Counted from the first letter of the stretch, positions 1-6,073 are shown. The stretch: DNA of 6,477 nucleotides from CAZBGL01 sp964491375 (GCA_964491375.1 CAZBGL010000103.1:1-6477); one strand, 5' to 3'. Numbers and translations are program-made. The notes: generated by a model not told the origin, from the letters alone.

Positions 1-166
1 GCCGTTCCTTTGCGAAGCCGAGGGGCGTGGGCCCGGGCGAGTCCCCCAAAGGCCCCCGGGTCCCTTGCCACCGCGCAACGGGCGTCCTTTCGTCCCGCGC
101 CACGATCGCAACGGTCGCAGCGGACCTCGGGGCCACGCCGCCCGGGGGCCGGGTCCGCGCGAGCAG

Positions 167-196
167 CCGGAAGGCCAGGCGGCTGTAGCCTTCCGG
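167..196. repeat. Perfect 9-bp inverted repeat in the GC-rich tail
   Basis: CCGGAAGGC (167-175) and GCCTTCCGG (188-196) are exact inverted copies around a 12-base loop. No T-run follows on either strand, so it is not a standard intrinsic terminator. It may be the 3' structure of the operon transcript or of a transcript entering from the left. Chance is not excluded at this G+C content. Confidence 0.45.
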
Positions 197-491
197 GCCC
201 GCCGTTCGTGCACGCGAGCGGCACGCTGGCTTCCGAGCACCCCCGCCGAGGCCGTGGCCGCGAAGCGGACACGGTCCCCGGGCGGCATCACCACGCTCCG
301 GGAGGGCCCCCTGGCTCGGGCGGGCGCGAACACGCAATATGCGACCTCGCCGCGGCACCTTGCCGCTCGGAAGCGCCCGGCGAGCACCCTCGGGTCGGGC
401 CCTCGCCGCTCGGAAACTCCAGGGCCGCGGCGACTGTCGGAGCCGCGCCCGCGCCTCGCAGCGGCCCCTCCCGGACCCGCACGGATCGAAC

Positions 492-511
492 GGGCCGCTC
501 CCAACCGGCCC
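492..511 (-). terminator. Hairpin immediately after livF, weak terminator candidate
   Basis: GGGCCG (492-497) and CGGCCC (506-511) form a perfect 6-bp stem with an 8-base loop, starting 2 nt after the livF stop. On the minus strand it is followed by GTTCGATCC with no T-run, so classical intrinsic termination is not well supported. It may still mark the operon's 3' end. Confidence 0.3.
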
Positions 512-513
512 CT

Positions 514-1215
514 TCACACGCTCAGGTACGCCTCCAGGACCTCGGGCCGCTCCAGGAGCTCCGACATGGCCCCCTGGAAGCGGATGGTCCCTTTCTCGAT
601 GATGTACGCCCGGTCGCTCACGGCCGACGAGAACCGCAGGTTCTGCTCCGACAGCAGCACGGTGAGCCCTTCGCGCTTGAGTTCGCGGATCGCCCGGGCC
701 ATCTGCTCCACCACCACGGGCGCGAGCCCCTCGGACGGCTCGTCCAGCAGCACCACCGCGGGGTTGCCCATCAACGTCCGTGCGATGCTCAGCATCTGCT
801 GTTCCCCGCCGCTCATCTGGCCCGCCAGCCGGTCGCGCATCCGGCCCAGAGCGGGGAACAGCTCGAACACCTTGTCCTGGGTCCACACCGGGAACCCCTC
901 GCGGGGGGGCTGGCGGCCCACCTCCAGGTTCTCGCGCACCGTGAGCCCGGCGAACACCCGCCGGTCCTCGGGCACCCACCCCACGCCGGCCCGGGCGATC
1001 CGGAACGGCGCGCGGGCCGTGATGTCCTCGTCGCAGTAGAGCACGCGCCCCGAGGTGGGCCGCACGAGGCCCATGACGGTCTTCAGCGTGGTGGTCTTGC
1101 CCGCGCCGTTGCGTCCCAACAGCGCCACCACCTCGCCCCGCTCCACCTCCAGGGACACGCCCGAAAGGATATGGGCCAGGCCGTAATGGGTGTGGACCTC
1201 CTCGAGCCGCAACAT
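514..1215 (-). CDS. livF: ABC transporter ATP-binding protein, LivF type
   Basis: This 233-residue ATPase (E. coli LivF has 237) is the second nucleotide-binding subunit and would dimerise with LivG under the fused permease. Visible motifs are Walker A GRNGAGKTT (34-42), the VPEDRRVF Q-loop region (81-88) with the Glu usual for LivF, signature SGGEQQ (135-140), Walker B VVLLDEP (154-160) and LSEQN (188-192). In LivF proteins Gln normally replaces the H-loop His, and it does so here (Q191). The start is ATG at 1215, overlapping the livG stop (TGATG), with GGAGG 7 nt upstream at 1223-1227. The frame stays open upstream to 1773, but that part is only the other frame of livG. This is the last recognisable gene of the operon; a G+C hairpin starts just after its stop. 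Confidence 0.95.
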   Translation of the reverse strand: MLRLEEVHTHYGLAHILSGVSLEVERGEVVALLGRNGAGKTTTLKTVMGLVRPTSGRVLYCDEDITARAPFRIARAGVGWVPEDRRVFAGLTVRENLEVGRQPPREGFPVWTQDKVFELFPALGRMRDRLAGQMSGGEQQMLSIARTLMGNPAVVLLDEPSEGLAPVVVEQMARAIRELKREGLTVLLSEQNLRFSSAVSDRAYIIEKGTIRFQGAMSELLERPEVLEAYLSV

Positions 1216-1997
1216 CACCCGCCCTCCGGCCGGCACAGGTGCGCCGGCTCGCCCACGGGCTGGCCCCCCAGGTACACTTCCTTCACGCGCTCGTCCTCCC
1301 GGATCGCCTCGGGCGGGCCCTCGGCGATCTTCCGACCCCGGTCCAGCACCAGGATCCGGTCGGCGTGGCAGAACACCACGTCCATGTCGTGCTCGGTGAA
1401 CAGCACGGCGATGTTCCGGGTCCTGACGATCTCCGAGGTGAGGCCCATCAGGGCCACCCGCTCGCCGGGCGCCATCCCTGCGGTGGGCTCGTCCATCAGG
1501 AGCAGGCTCGGCCCGTTGGCCAGGGCCACGGCCAGCTCGACCCGCTTGAGGTCCCCGTACGCGAGCACCCCGCACGGCCGCTCGGCCTGGTCGGCCATGC
1601 CCACGAGCTCCAGGAGTTCCATGGCCCGCTCCCGGTGAAGCCGGGTCGCCCGGCTCCAGAACCGGTACACCTGCCGCCGGTGGGAGATGAGGGCCATCTG
1701 CACGTTCTCCACCACGGTCATGCTGGGGAACGTGGCCGTGATCTGGAACGTGCGGCCCACCCCCAGGCGCCACACCCTGCGGGGCTCCATGCCGGTGATG
1801 TCCCGGCCCTCGAAATACACCCGGCCCCGGTCCGGCCGGATCTGGCCGTTGAGCATGTTGAAGCAGGTCGTCTTGCCCGCGCCGTTGGGCCCGATCAGGG
1901 CCACGAGCTCCCCCCGGGACACGTGGAAGTCCACGTCGTCCACGGCCACGACCCCCCCGAACGCCTTACGCAGCCCCTCCACCCGCAGGAGTTCCAT
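1215..1997 (-). CDS. livG: ABC transporter ATP-binding protein, LivG type
   Basis: This 260-residue ATPase (E. coli LivG has 255) binds and hydrolyses ATP on the cytoplasmic side of the transporter. Walker A is GPNGAGKTT (36-44), the Q-loop is TFQ (Q85), Walker B is LLLMDE (165-170) followed by the D-loop region PTAGMAPGE, and the H-loop is TEHD (H203). The signature segment is LAYGDLKR (146-153), with D-L where the usual LSYGxQ motif ends; the same variant occurs in a subgroup of LivG-like proteins as I recall them. The family-typical C-terminal extension is present (EAIREDERVKEVYLGG). The start at 1997 lies inside the permease reading frame, with GAGG at 2005-2008 seven nt upstream, so translation is probably coupled to the permease. 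The stop overlaps the livF start as TGATG. Confidence 0.94.
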   Translation of the reverse strand: MELLRVEGLRKAFGGVVAVDDVDFHVSRGELVALIGPNGAGKTTCFNMLNGQIRPDRGRVYFEGRDITGMEPRRVWRLGVGRTFQITATFPSMTVVENVQMALISHRRQVYRFWSRATRLHRERAMELLELVGMADQAERPCGVLAYGDLKRVELAVALANGPSLLLMDEPTAGMAPGERVALMGLTSEIVRTRNIAVLFTEHDMDVVFCHADRILVLDRGRKIAEGPPEAIREDERVKEVYLGGQPVGEPAHLCRPEGG

Positions 1998-3846
1998 CGG
2001 TTCGCCTCAGCCCTCCGCCGAAACGGGATTCCAGGTATCCGAGCACCCCCTGGGGGAACAGGACCACCAGGGCCACCAGGACGCAGCCCAGCACGAGCTG
2101 CCAGTACTCGGTGTACCGGTTGACGAACACCTCCAACACCTTGTACACGCCGGCGCCCACCACCGGGCCCGAAAGGGTCTGCACCCCGCCCAGGAGCACC
2201 ATGACCAGGGAATCCACGGACACCGGGATGCTGGAGTAGTCGGGGAACACGCTCCCCTTGAGGAACGCGAACAGGCCGCCGGCCGCGCTGGCGAAGAACC
2301 CGGCGAACGCGAACGCCACCCATCGCACCCGGCGCACGTGGATGCCGATGGCCTCGCTGCGCAGGGCCGAGTCGCGGCCGGCCCGCAGGGCGTACCCGAA
2401 CGGCGCGAACGCGAGCCGCCGGATCAGGAACAGGCACGCGGCCACCAGCGCGAGCACCACGTAGTAGTACGCCTCCGGGCGGCTCACCGGACCCGTGGGC
2501 CAGATGTCCAGCAGCCCGTTGTCCCCCCCGGTGATCTCGTACCACTGGAACAGCACGGCGTACACGATCTGGGCGAACGCGAGCGTCAGCATGGCCGAGT
2601 ACACGCCGGACAGCCGCACGCAGAAGTACCCGAACACCACGGCGCCCAGGAGCCCCAGGCCCAGGCCGGACGCCAGCCCGGCACCCGTGCCCGCGCCGGC
2701 GTACGTCACCGCCAGGGCCGCACCGTACGCGCCCAGGCCGAAATACGCGGCGTGGCCGAACGAGGCCATCCCGCCCACGGTCATGATCAGCCCCAGGCTG
2801 GCCGCGAACAGGGCTGCGATCAGCACCTCGCACCCGATGCGCATGTAGTACGTGGGAACGACCAGGGGGTAGACCGCGGCCGCGGCCACGAGCGCCGCAC
2901 CCAGCCACACGAACCACCGGCCCGGAAGCCTCAAGGGCGGCTCGATCGCGCCCGAGGGCGCCCGCGGATGGGTTTCGGGCCGGCCCAGCAGCCCCCACGG
3001 CCTGAAGATCAGAACCACGGCCATGGTCAGGAACACGAGCACCAGGGTGATCTCCGGGAAGATCAGGATGCCGAAGGCGTTGAGCTCGCTGATCAGCACC
3101 GCGGCCAGGAACGCGCCCAGGATGCTCCCCATGCCGCCCACCACGACCACCACGAACACCTCGGCGATGATGTGGAGGTCCATGGTGTGGTTCACGGCCT
3201 CCCGTGGAAGCTGCACGGCCCCGCCCAGCCCGGCCAGGAACGACCCCAGGAGGAACACCGAGGTGAACAGACGGGCCTCGTTGACCCCCAGGGCCGCCGT
3301 CATCTCCCGGTCCTCGGTGGCGGCCCGCACCAGGGTGCCCCACCGGGTGCGGTGGAACAGCAGCCACAGAACGCCCAACACGGCCGGACCCAGGGCGATC
3401 ATGAACAGCTCGTACCGGGGGAAGGGCTCGCCCAGGATCTCCACCGAGCCCCGCAGGATCCCCGGCGCCCGGGGGCCCAGCAGATCATCGGGTCCCCAGA
3501 CGACGAGCACCAGGTCCGCCACCACCAGCACGAGCCCGAAGGTGGCGAGCAACTGGAACAGCTCGGGGGCCCGGTAGATGCGCCGGAGGATCAACAGCTC
3601 CACCAGGGCTCCCACCAGGCCCACGGCCCCGGCAGCCCCCAGCACGCCGGCCCAGAAGCCCACGGAGCCGGCGGGAAGGGCCTGTACCAGGGTGTAGGCC
3701 AGGTAGGCCCCGAGCATGTAGAACGACCCGTGGGCGAAGTTCACGATCCGGGTGACCCCGAAGATGATGGACAGCCCCGAGGCCACCAGGAACAGGGACG
3801 ACGCGGACGCGAGCCCGTTGAGGGCCTGAACCAGGTAAAAACTCAT
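1966..3846 (-). CDS. Fused LivH-LivM branched-chain amino acid-type ABC permease
   Basis: At 626 residues this is about twice the length of one permease subunit and contains both halves. Residues 1-285 are LivH-like: LFLVASGLSIIFGVTRIVNF (19-38) with AHGSFYMLGAYLAY, the cytoplasmic coupling-loop region VRAATEDREMTAALGVNE (173-190), and VVVVVGGMGSILGAFLAAVL (232-251). A proline-rich linker of about 25 residues follows (RPETHPRAPSGAIEPPLRLP). Residues 311-605 are LivM-like: GMASFGHAAYFGLGAYGAAL (359-378), ITGGDNGL (438-445), the second coupling loop ALRAGRDSALRSEAIGI (486-502) and LLGGVQTLSGPVVGAGVYKV (551-570). Many hydrophobic segments place it in the inner membrane, where it forms the channel fed by the binding protein and driven by LivG and LivF. 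The ATG at 3846 has only a weak Shine-Dalgarno (CTAGG). The 3' end overlaps livG by 32 nt in another frame, adding a non-conserved tail of about 16 residues (GGLRRTDGTPAGGGAA). Confidence 0.94.
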   Translation of the reverse strand: MSFYLVQALNGLASASSLFLVASGLSIIFGVTRIVNFAHGSFYMLGAYLAYTLVQALPAGSVGFWAGVLGAAGAVGLVGALVELLILRRIYRAPELFQLLATFGLVLVVADLVLVVWGPDDLLGPRAPGILRGSVEILGEPFPRYELFMIALGPAVLGVLWLLFHRTRWGTLVRAATEDREMTAALGVNEARLFTSVFLLGSFLAGLGGAVQLPREAVNHTMDLHIIAEVFVVVVVGGMGSILGAFLAAVLISELNAFGILIFPEITLVLVFLTMAVVLIFRPWGLLGRPETHPRAPSGAIEPPLRLPGRWFVWLGAALVAAAAVYPLVVPTYYMRIGCEVLIAALFAASLGLIMTVGGMASFGHAAYFGLGAYGAALAVTYAGAGTGAGLASGLGLGLLGAVVFGYFCVRLSGVYSAMLTLAFAQIVYAVLFQWYEITGGDNGLLDIWPTGPVSRPEAYYYVVLALVAACLFLIRRLAFAPFGYALRAGRDSALRSEAIGIHVRRVRWVAFAFAGFFASAAGGLFAFLKGSVFPDYSSIPVSVDSLVMVLLGGVQTLSGPVVGAGVYKVLEVFVNRYTEYWQLVLGCVLVALVVLFPQGVLGYLESRFGGGLRRTDGTPAGGGAA

Positions 3847-3882
3847 GCGGACCTAGCCGGGAAACAACAGGGGAACGAAAGG

Positions 3883-3916
3883 CCTCCCCGGCGGGACCCG
3901 GGTCCCGCCGGGGAGG
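3883..3916 (-). terminator. Perfect 34-bp intercistronic palindrome, likely attenuator between binding protein and permease
   Basis: Two fully complementary 17-base arms meet at 3899/3900 with no mismatch. In RNA this would give a very stable G+C stem of about 15 bp with a 4-base loop. It begins 10 nt after the stop of the binding-protein gene. On the minus strand it is followed by CCTTTCGTTCCCC, a broken T-rich run. Such structures downstream of binding-protein genes typically cause partial termination or protect the upstream mRNA from 3' exonucleases, so the binding protein outnumbers the permease. The structure is seen; partial termination is inferred. Confidence 0.75.
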
Positions 3917-3926
3917 TGTACCCGCT

Positions 3927-5132
3927 TCACTCCTTGGGGCGGACCTTGGCCACCCACTCGGGCCCGGGCAGCACCTCGGACCCGTCCACGTACTTCCAGT
4001 CCACCATGATGCCGTGGCCACGCTGGGGGTCGTACTTGATCCGGCCCACCCACGCGCCCAGGGTGGACTGGTGGTCGATCTTCCGGAACCGGATCTTGCC
4101 CACGGGCGAGTCGAACTCCAGGCCCTCCATGGCGTTCACCATGGCCTCGGTGTCGGTGGACCCGGCCCGCTCGATGCACGCCGCGATGGCCTTGAACGTC
4201 AGGTACCCCACCAGGGAACCCAGACGGGGGTTCTCGTTGTACCGCTTCTGGTACTCGGCCACGAACGCCCTGTGGGCCGGGTCCTCGATGGCGTACCAGG
4301 GGTAGCCGGTCACGATCCACCCCTCGGGGGCCTCATCCTTCAGGGGTTCCAGGTACTCGGGCTCCCCGGTGAGCAGGCTCACCACGGCGCGGTTCCGGAA
4401 CAACCCCCGCATGGTGCCCTCGCGCACGAACTTGGCCAGGTCCGAGCCGAACGTCACGTTGAAGATCCCGTCGGGCCGGGATCGCGCGAGAGCCTGCACC
4501 GTGGAACCCGCATCCAGCTTGAACAGGGCGGGCCACTGCTCCTCCACCCATTCCACGCCGGGCTTGAGCTCGGAGAGCACATCCTTGAACGCCCGCACCG
4601 CGCTCTGGCCGTACTCGTAGTTGGGCGCGATGGTGGCCCACCGGTTGGCCGGCAGCTTCGCGGCCTCGCGGGCCAGCATCACACACTGCTCGTAGGTGCT
4701 GGGGCGGAGCCTGAACGTGTAGCGATGGCCCTTGCTCCAGGTGATCGCGTCGCTCAGGGGTTCGGCCGCCAGGAACAGCACCTTGTTGCGCTTGGCAAAG
4801 CTCGACACGGCCAGCCCGATATGGGACAGGAACGTCCCGGCCAACATCACCACCTTCTCGTTCTGCACCAACTCGGTGGCGTGGCGTTCGGCCACGTCGG
4901 GCTTGCCGCCGTCGTCGCGGGAGATCACCACGAGCTTGCGCCCCAGCACGCCCCCGGCCGCGTTGATCTCGTCCACGGCCATTTCCCACCCCTTCTTGTA
5001 GGGCTCGAGGAACTGGGGCACCCGGCTGTAGCTGTTGATCTCGCCGATTTTGATGGGCTCCGCGCCGTACCCGGCCGACGCGGCGCACATGGCCACCGCC
5101 AATCCCGCTGAGAGAACCTTCCATCGCCTCAT
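3927..5132 (-). CDS. ABC transporter periplasmic substrate-binding protein, branched-chain amino acid (LivJ-like) class
   Basis: This 401-residue protein opens with a Sec signal peptide: MRRWK, a hydrophobic stretch to about residue 18, and probable cleavage after ASA (residue 20) or GYGA (24). The mature protein has the Peripla_BP_6 layout: IKIGEINSYS at the first strand, then GWEMAVDEINAAGGVLGRKL (48-67), RDDGG (72-76), the ligand-region segment VMLAGTFLSHIGLAVSSFAKRNKVLFLAA (95-123) and GYPWYAI near the hinge. It would capture the substrate in the periplasm and deliver it to the fused permease encoded next. The usual 'GPxxSS ... SPxAT' contacts of amino-acid binders are replaced by AGTFLSH and LAAEPLSD, so a ligand other than leucine, isoleucine or valine is quite possible. 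Cys16 lacks a proper lipobox (AVAMC), so a lipoprotein is unlikely. The start is ATG with GGAGGAGG upstream. A strong hairpin follows the stop. Confidence 0.93.
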   Translation of the reverse strand: MRRWKVLSAGLAVAMCAASAGYGAEPIKIGEINSYSRVPQFLEPYKKGWEMAVDEINAAGGVLGRKLVVISRDDGGKPDVAERHATELVQNEKVVMLAGTFLSHIGLAVSSFAKRNKVLFLAAEPLSDAITWSKGHRYTFRLRPSTYEQCVMLAREAAKLPANRWATIAPNYEYGQSAVRAFKDVLSELKPGVEWVEEQWPALFKLDAGSTVQALARSRPDGIFNVTFGSDLAKFVREGTMRGLFRNRAVVSLLTGEPEYLEPLKDEAPEGWIVTGYPWYAIEDPAHRAFVAEYQKRYNENPRLGSLVGYLTFKAIAACIERAGSTDTEAMVNAMEGLEFDSPVGKIRFRKIDHQSTLGAWVGRIKYDPQRGHGIMVDWKYVDGSEVLPGPEWVAKVRPKE

Positions 5133-5137
5133 GATCG

Positions 5138-5145
5138 CCTCCTCC
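5138..5145 (-). promoter_or_regulatory. Strong ribosome-binding site of the substrate-binding protein gene
   Basis: GGAGGAGG, preceded by a short A-run, ends 5 nt before the ATG at 5132. It is the strongest Shine-Dalgarno in the window, which fits the need for excess binding protein over membrane components. Confidence 0.8.
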
Positions 5146-5211
5146 TTTTCCCCCGACGGTGTGGGTGTGGATCGAGTGCTCGGCTCTAAGGTTCCGGTGC
5201 CTCCAACGGTC

Positions 5212-5778
5212 CTACCAACTGGGGGGAGAAACCACCCAGACGACCTCCACCTCTTCGTCCCCCTCGTTCACCCACTGGTGGGGGATACGAGACGAGTAGT
5301 AAAAGCTCTCGCCGGGACCGACCTGATAGGTGCGCTCCCCCACCGTAATGGTCAGGGTGCCACGGAGCACGATGCCGAACTCCTCTCCGGCATGGCTGTA
5401 GGGCTCGTGGGACCCTCCCCCGGGGGCGACCACCGTATAAAACGGCTGCATGAGCTTCCCGTGGGTGGAGCGCACCAGCTGCTGGATCCGCGCGTTCCAG
5501 TTGCCCAGGGAGACCTCGCGCCGGTGCTCCACGCGGGTCACCACGGGCTCGTCCGGCTCGTCGTCCATGAAGAAATCCACGATGTTCACGCCCAACGCGG
5601 CGGCGATCCGCTTGAGCATGGCGATCGAGGGGGACACGTGCCCGTTCTCGATCTGAGAGAGGAACGCACCCGTGCACCCCACCTTGTCCGCGAGCTGGCG
5701 CAGCGTGAGCCTGCGCGCCTCCCGGAGCAGCCGGAGCCGCCCCCCGATGTCGGTTTCCTGGACTTTTCCCCGTGCCAC
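5212..5778 (-). CDS. XRE-family transcriptional regulator with C-terminal cupin domain
   Basis: This 188-residue protein has an XRE/Cro-type helix-turn-helix at about residues 12-70 (LRLLREARRLTLRQLA, then GCTGAFLSQIENGHVSPS and LKRIAAALGV). A linker and a cupin_2 domain follow at about 113-185. Cupin motif 1 is seen as SHAGEEFGIVLRG (H129, E133, G140) with H124 ahead of it. Motif 2 is seen as GPGESF...PHQWVN (P155-G156, P166-H167, N171). Length and order match the common HTH-cupin regulators such as PuuR, in which the cupin barrel senses a small molecule. The start is GTG at 5778, supported by AGGAGG 8 nt upstream and an in-frame stop just before it. It is the first gene of the operon, 79 nt ahead of the binding-protein gene. 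It probably controls the adjacent transporter and itself through the palindromes at its promoter. Ligand and sign of regulation are unknown. Confidence 0.93.
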   Translation of the reverse strand: MARGKVQETDIGGRLRLLREARRLTLRQLADKVGCTGAFLSQIENGHVSPSIAMLKRIAAALGVNIVDFFMDDEPDEPVVTRVEHRREVSLGNWNARIQQLVRSTHGKLMQPFYTVVAPGGGSHEPYSHAGEEFGIVLRGTLTITVGERTYQVGPGESFYYSSRIPHQWVNEGDEEVEVVWVVSPPSW

Positions 5779-5786
5779 TCCGCCTC

Positions 5787-5792
5787 CCTCCT
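5787..5792 (-). promoter_or_regulatory. Ribosome-binding site that fixes the regulator's GTG start
   Basis: AGGAGG lies 8 nt upstream of the GTG at 5778. An in-frame TAG just before it excludes upstream starts, so GTG is the best initiation codon. Confidence 0.75.
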
Positions 5793-5817
5793 ATACCGGG
5801 GTGCTTCTTTTCGACAT
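5791..5817 (-). other. Eight-codon upstream ORF ending at the regulator's Shine-Dalgarno
   Basis: In the leader, an ATG at 5817 opens a tiny ORF encoding MSKRSTPV. Its TAG stop (5793-5791) overlaps the AGGAGG ribosome-binding site of the regulator gene. It lies in the same frame as the regulator, and the TAG separates them 12 nt before the GTG. I see no Shine-Dalgarno in front of this ATG, so translation is doubtful. Its practical value is that it rules out any longer N-terminus for the regulator. Confidence 0.25.
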
Positions 5818-5825
5818 GGGTAAAG

Positions 5826-5863
5826 CACTGCTTATTTATATTAAATCATATCTTAACGCAGTG
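5826..5863. repeat. CACTGC...GCAGTG inverted repeat flanking the -10 region
   Basis: CACTGC (5826-5831) and GCAGTG (5858-5863) are perfect 6-base inverted copies whose centres are 32 bp apart, about three helical turns. One copy overlaps the edge of the -35 box and the other lies at the expected transcription start. The start-proximal copy sits inside a local 11-bp palindrome AAGCA-C-TGCTT (5823-5833). This arrangement could be a second operator or half-site pair for repression. Six-base arms are short, so chance is possible. Confidence 0.35.
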
Positions 5864-5867
5864 TCAA
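5840..5867 (-). promoter_or_regulatory. Sigma70-type promoter of the regulator-transporter operon
   Basis: On the minus strand a consensus -35 TTGACA (5867-5862) is followed after 16 nt by TTTAAT (5845-5840), a 5-of-6 match to TATAAT. Transcription would start near 5833, giving a leader of about 55 nt before the GTG of the regulator gene. The elements sit in the most A+T-rich part of the window. This is the only clear promoter I see for the five downstream genes. Confidence 0.7.
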
Positions 5868-5887
5868 GAACAAACCGGGTTTTGTTC
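5868..5887. promoter_or_regulatory. Perfect 7+6+7 palindrome next to the -35 box, candidate operator
   Basis: The 20-bp element reads GAACAAA-N6-TTTGTTC, with perfect 7-base arms and a CCGGGT core. Its left edge is directly adjacent to the TTGACA box of the operon promoter (5862-5867). A dyad of this size suits a dimeric helix-turn-helix protein. The nearest candidate is the XRE/cupin regulator, the first gene of the operon. From this position a bound protein could contact RNA polymerase as an activator, or block access to the -35 box as a repressor. The symmetry is seen; the identity of the binder is inferred. Confidence 0.6.
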
Positions 5888-6043
5888 GTTATTCCGGCTT
5901 CCGCCCGCATCACGGCCAAACCGGCAACTCCGGCCAGAACACCGGGTGGCTAGGCGACAAGAAGCCTTGTGATCCCACAACACCGTTCGGCCTCCGCCAG
6001 GACCTCATCTTCTCCCTTCCCTTGCCCCGACTCAAGCTCCGAA

Positions 6044-6073
6044 GGAAACGGGCCTCCCCGGGGCCCCGTTTCC
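6044..6073 (-). terminator. Terminator-like hairpin downstream of pyrK
   Basis: Two perfect 9-base arms, GGAAACGGG (6044-6052) and CCCGTTTCC (6065-6073), enclose a 12-base loop that is itself G+C-rich. The structure begins about 50 nt after the pyrK stop codon. Read on the minus strand, the stem is followed by TTCGGAGCTTG, so there is no proper run of T. It could be a weak intrinsic terminator or a 3'-end-protecting hairpin. The inverted repeat is seen directly; the role is inferred from position. Confidence 0.5.

Larger units (their letters stand above)
1..513. other. Very GC-rich tail downstream of livF with no recognisable gene
   Basis: I counted 116 A or T in 513 bases (about 77% G+C), clearly above the neighbouring livF (67% in the 60 bases at 541-600). 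The A+T bases fall 43, 38 and 35 into the three codon phases, so the strong third-position bias seen in livF (1 of 20 in one phase at 541-600) is absent. Several frames are open on both strands, including the minus frame continuing from livF for 171 codons, but stops are expected to be rare at this composition. Translations such as RCRGEVAYCVFAPAR and EGYSRLAFRLLAR (minus, two different frames) look locally protein-like, yet I recognise no family. It could be an eroded gene, the edge of a gene outside the window, or structured non-coding sequence. Confidence 0.55.

Noticed and set aside
362..415. Direct repeat GCCGCTCGGAA at 362-372 and 405-415
   Set aside because: Only two 11-bp copies occur in sequence of about 77% G+C, with nothing around them to suggest duplication of a functional unit.
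514..1773. A 419-residue LivF with a long N-terminal extension
   Set aside because: The extra part is the wrong frame of livG. The ATG at 1215 with GGAGG 7 nt upstream gives the normal 233-residue LivF.
10..4305. Very long plus-strand open frames (for example 10-1638 and 1687-4305)
   Set aside because: They run antisense to livF, livG and the permease, translate to low-complexity Arg/Pro/Gly/His-rich sequence, and are expected shadows of high third-position G+C. The minus-strand genes carry unmistakable family motifs.
5060..5132. Substrate-binding protein as a lipoprotein anchored at Cys16
   Set aside because: The residues before the cysteine (AVAM) do not make a lipobox, and a normal signal peptidase I site follows.
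5845..5850. TATGAT as the -10 box
   Set aside because: It matches TATAAT well but lies only 11 nt from TTGACA. TTTAAT at 5840-5845 has a proper 16-nt spacer.
5910..6008. A 32-codon minus-strand ORF after a purine-rich stretch, starting MRSWRRPNGV
   Set aside because: There is no recognisable similarity, the composition is Pro/Trp-rich, and the spacing to a Shine-Dalgarno is unconvincing. It is kept only as a note on the intergenic region.
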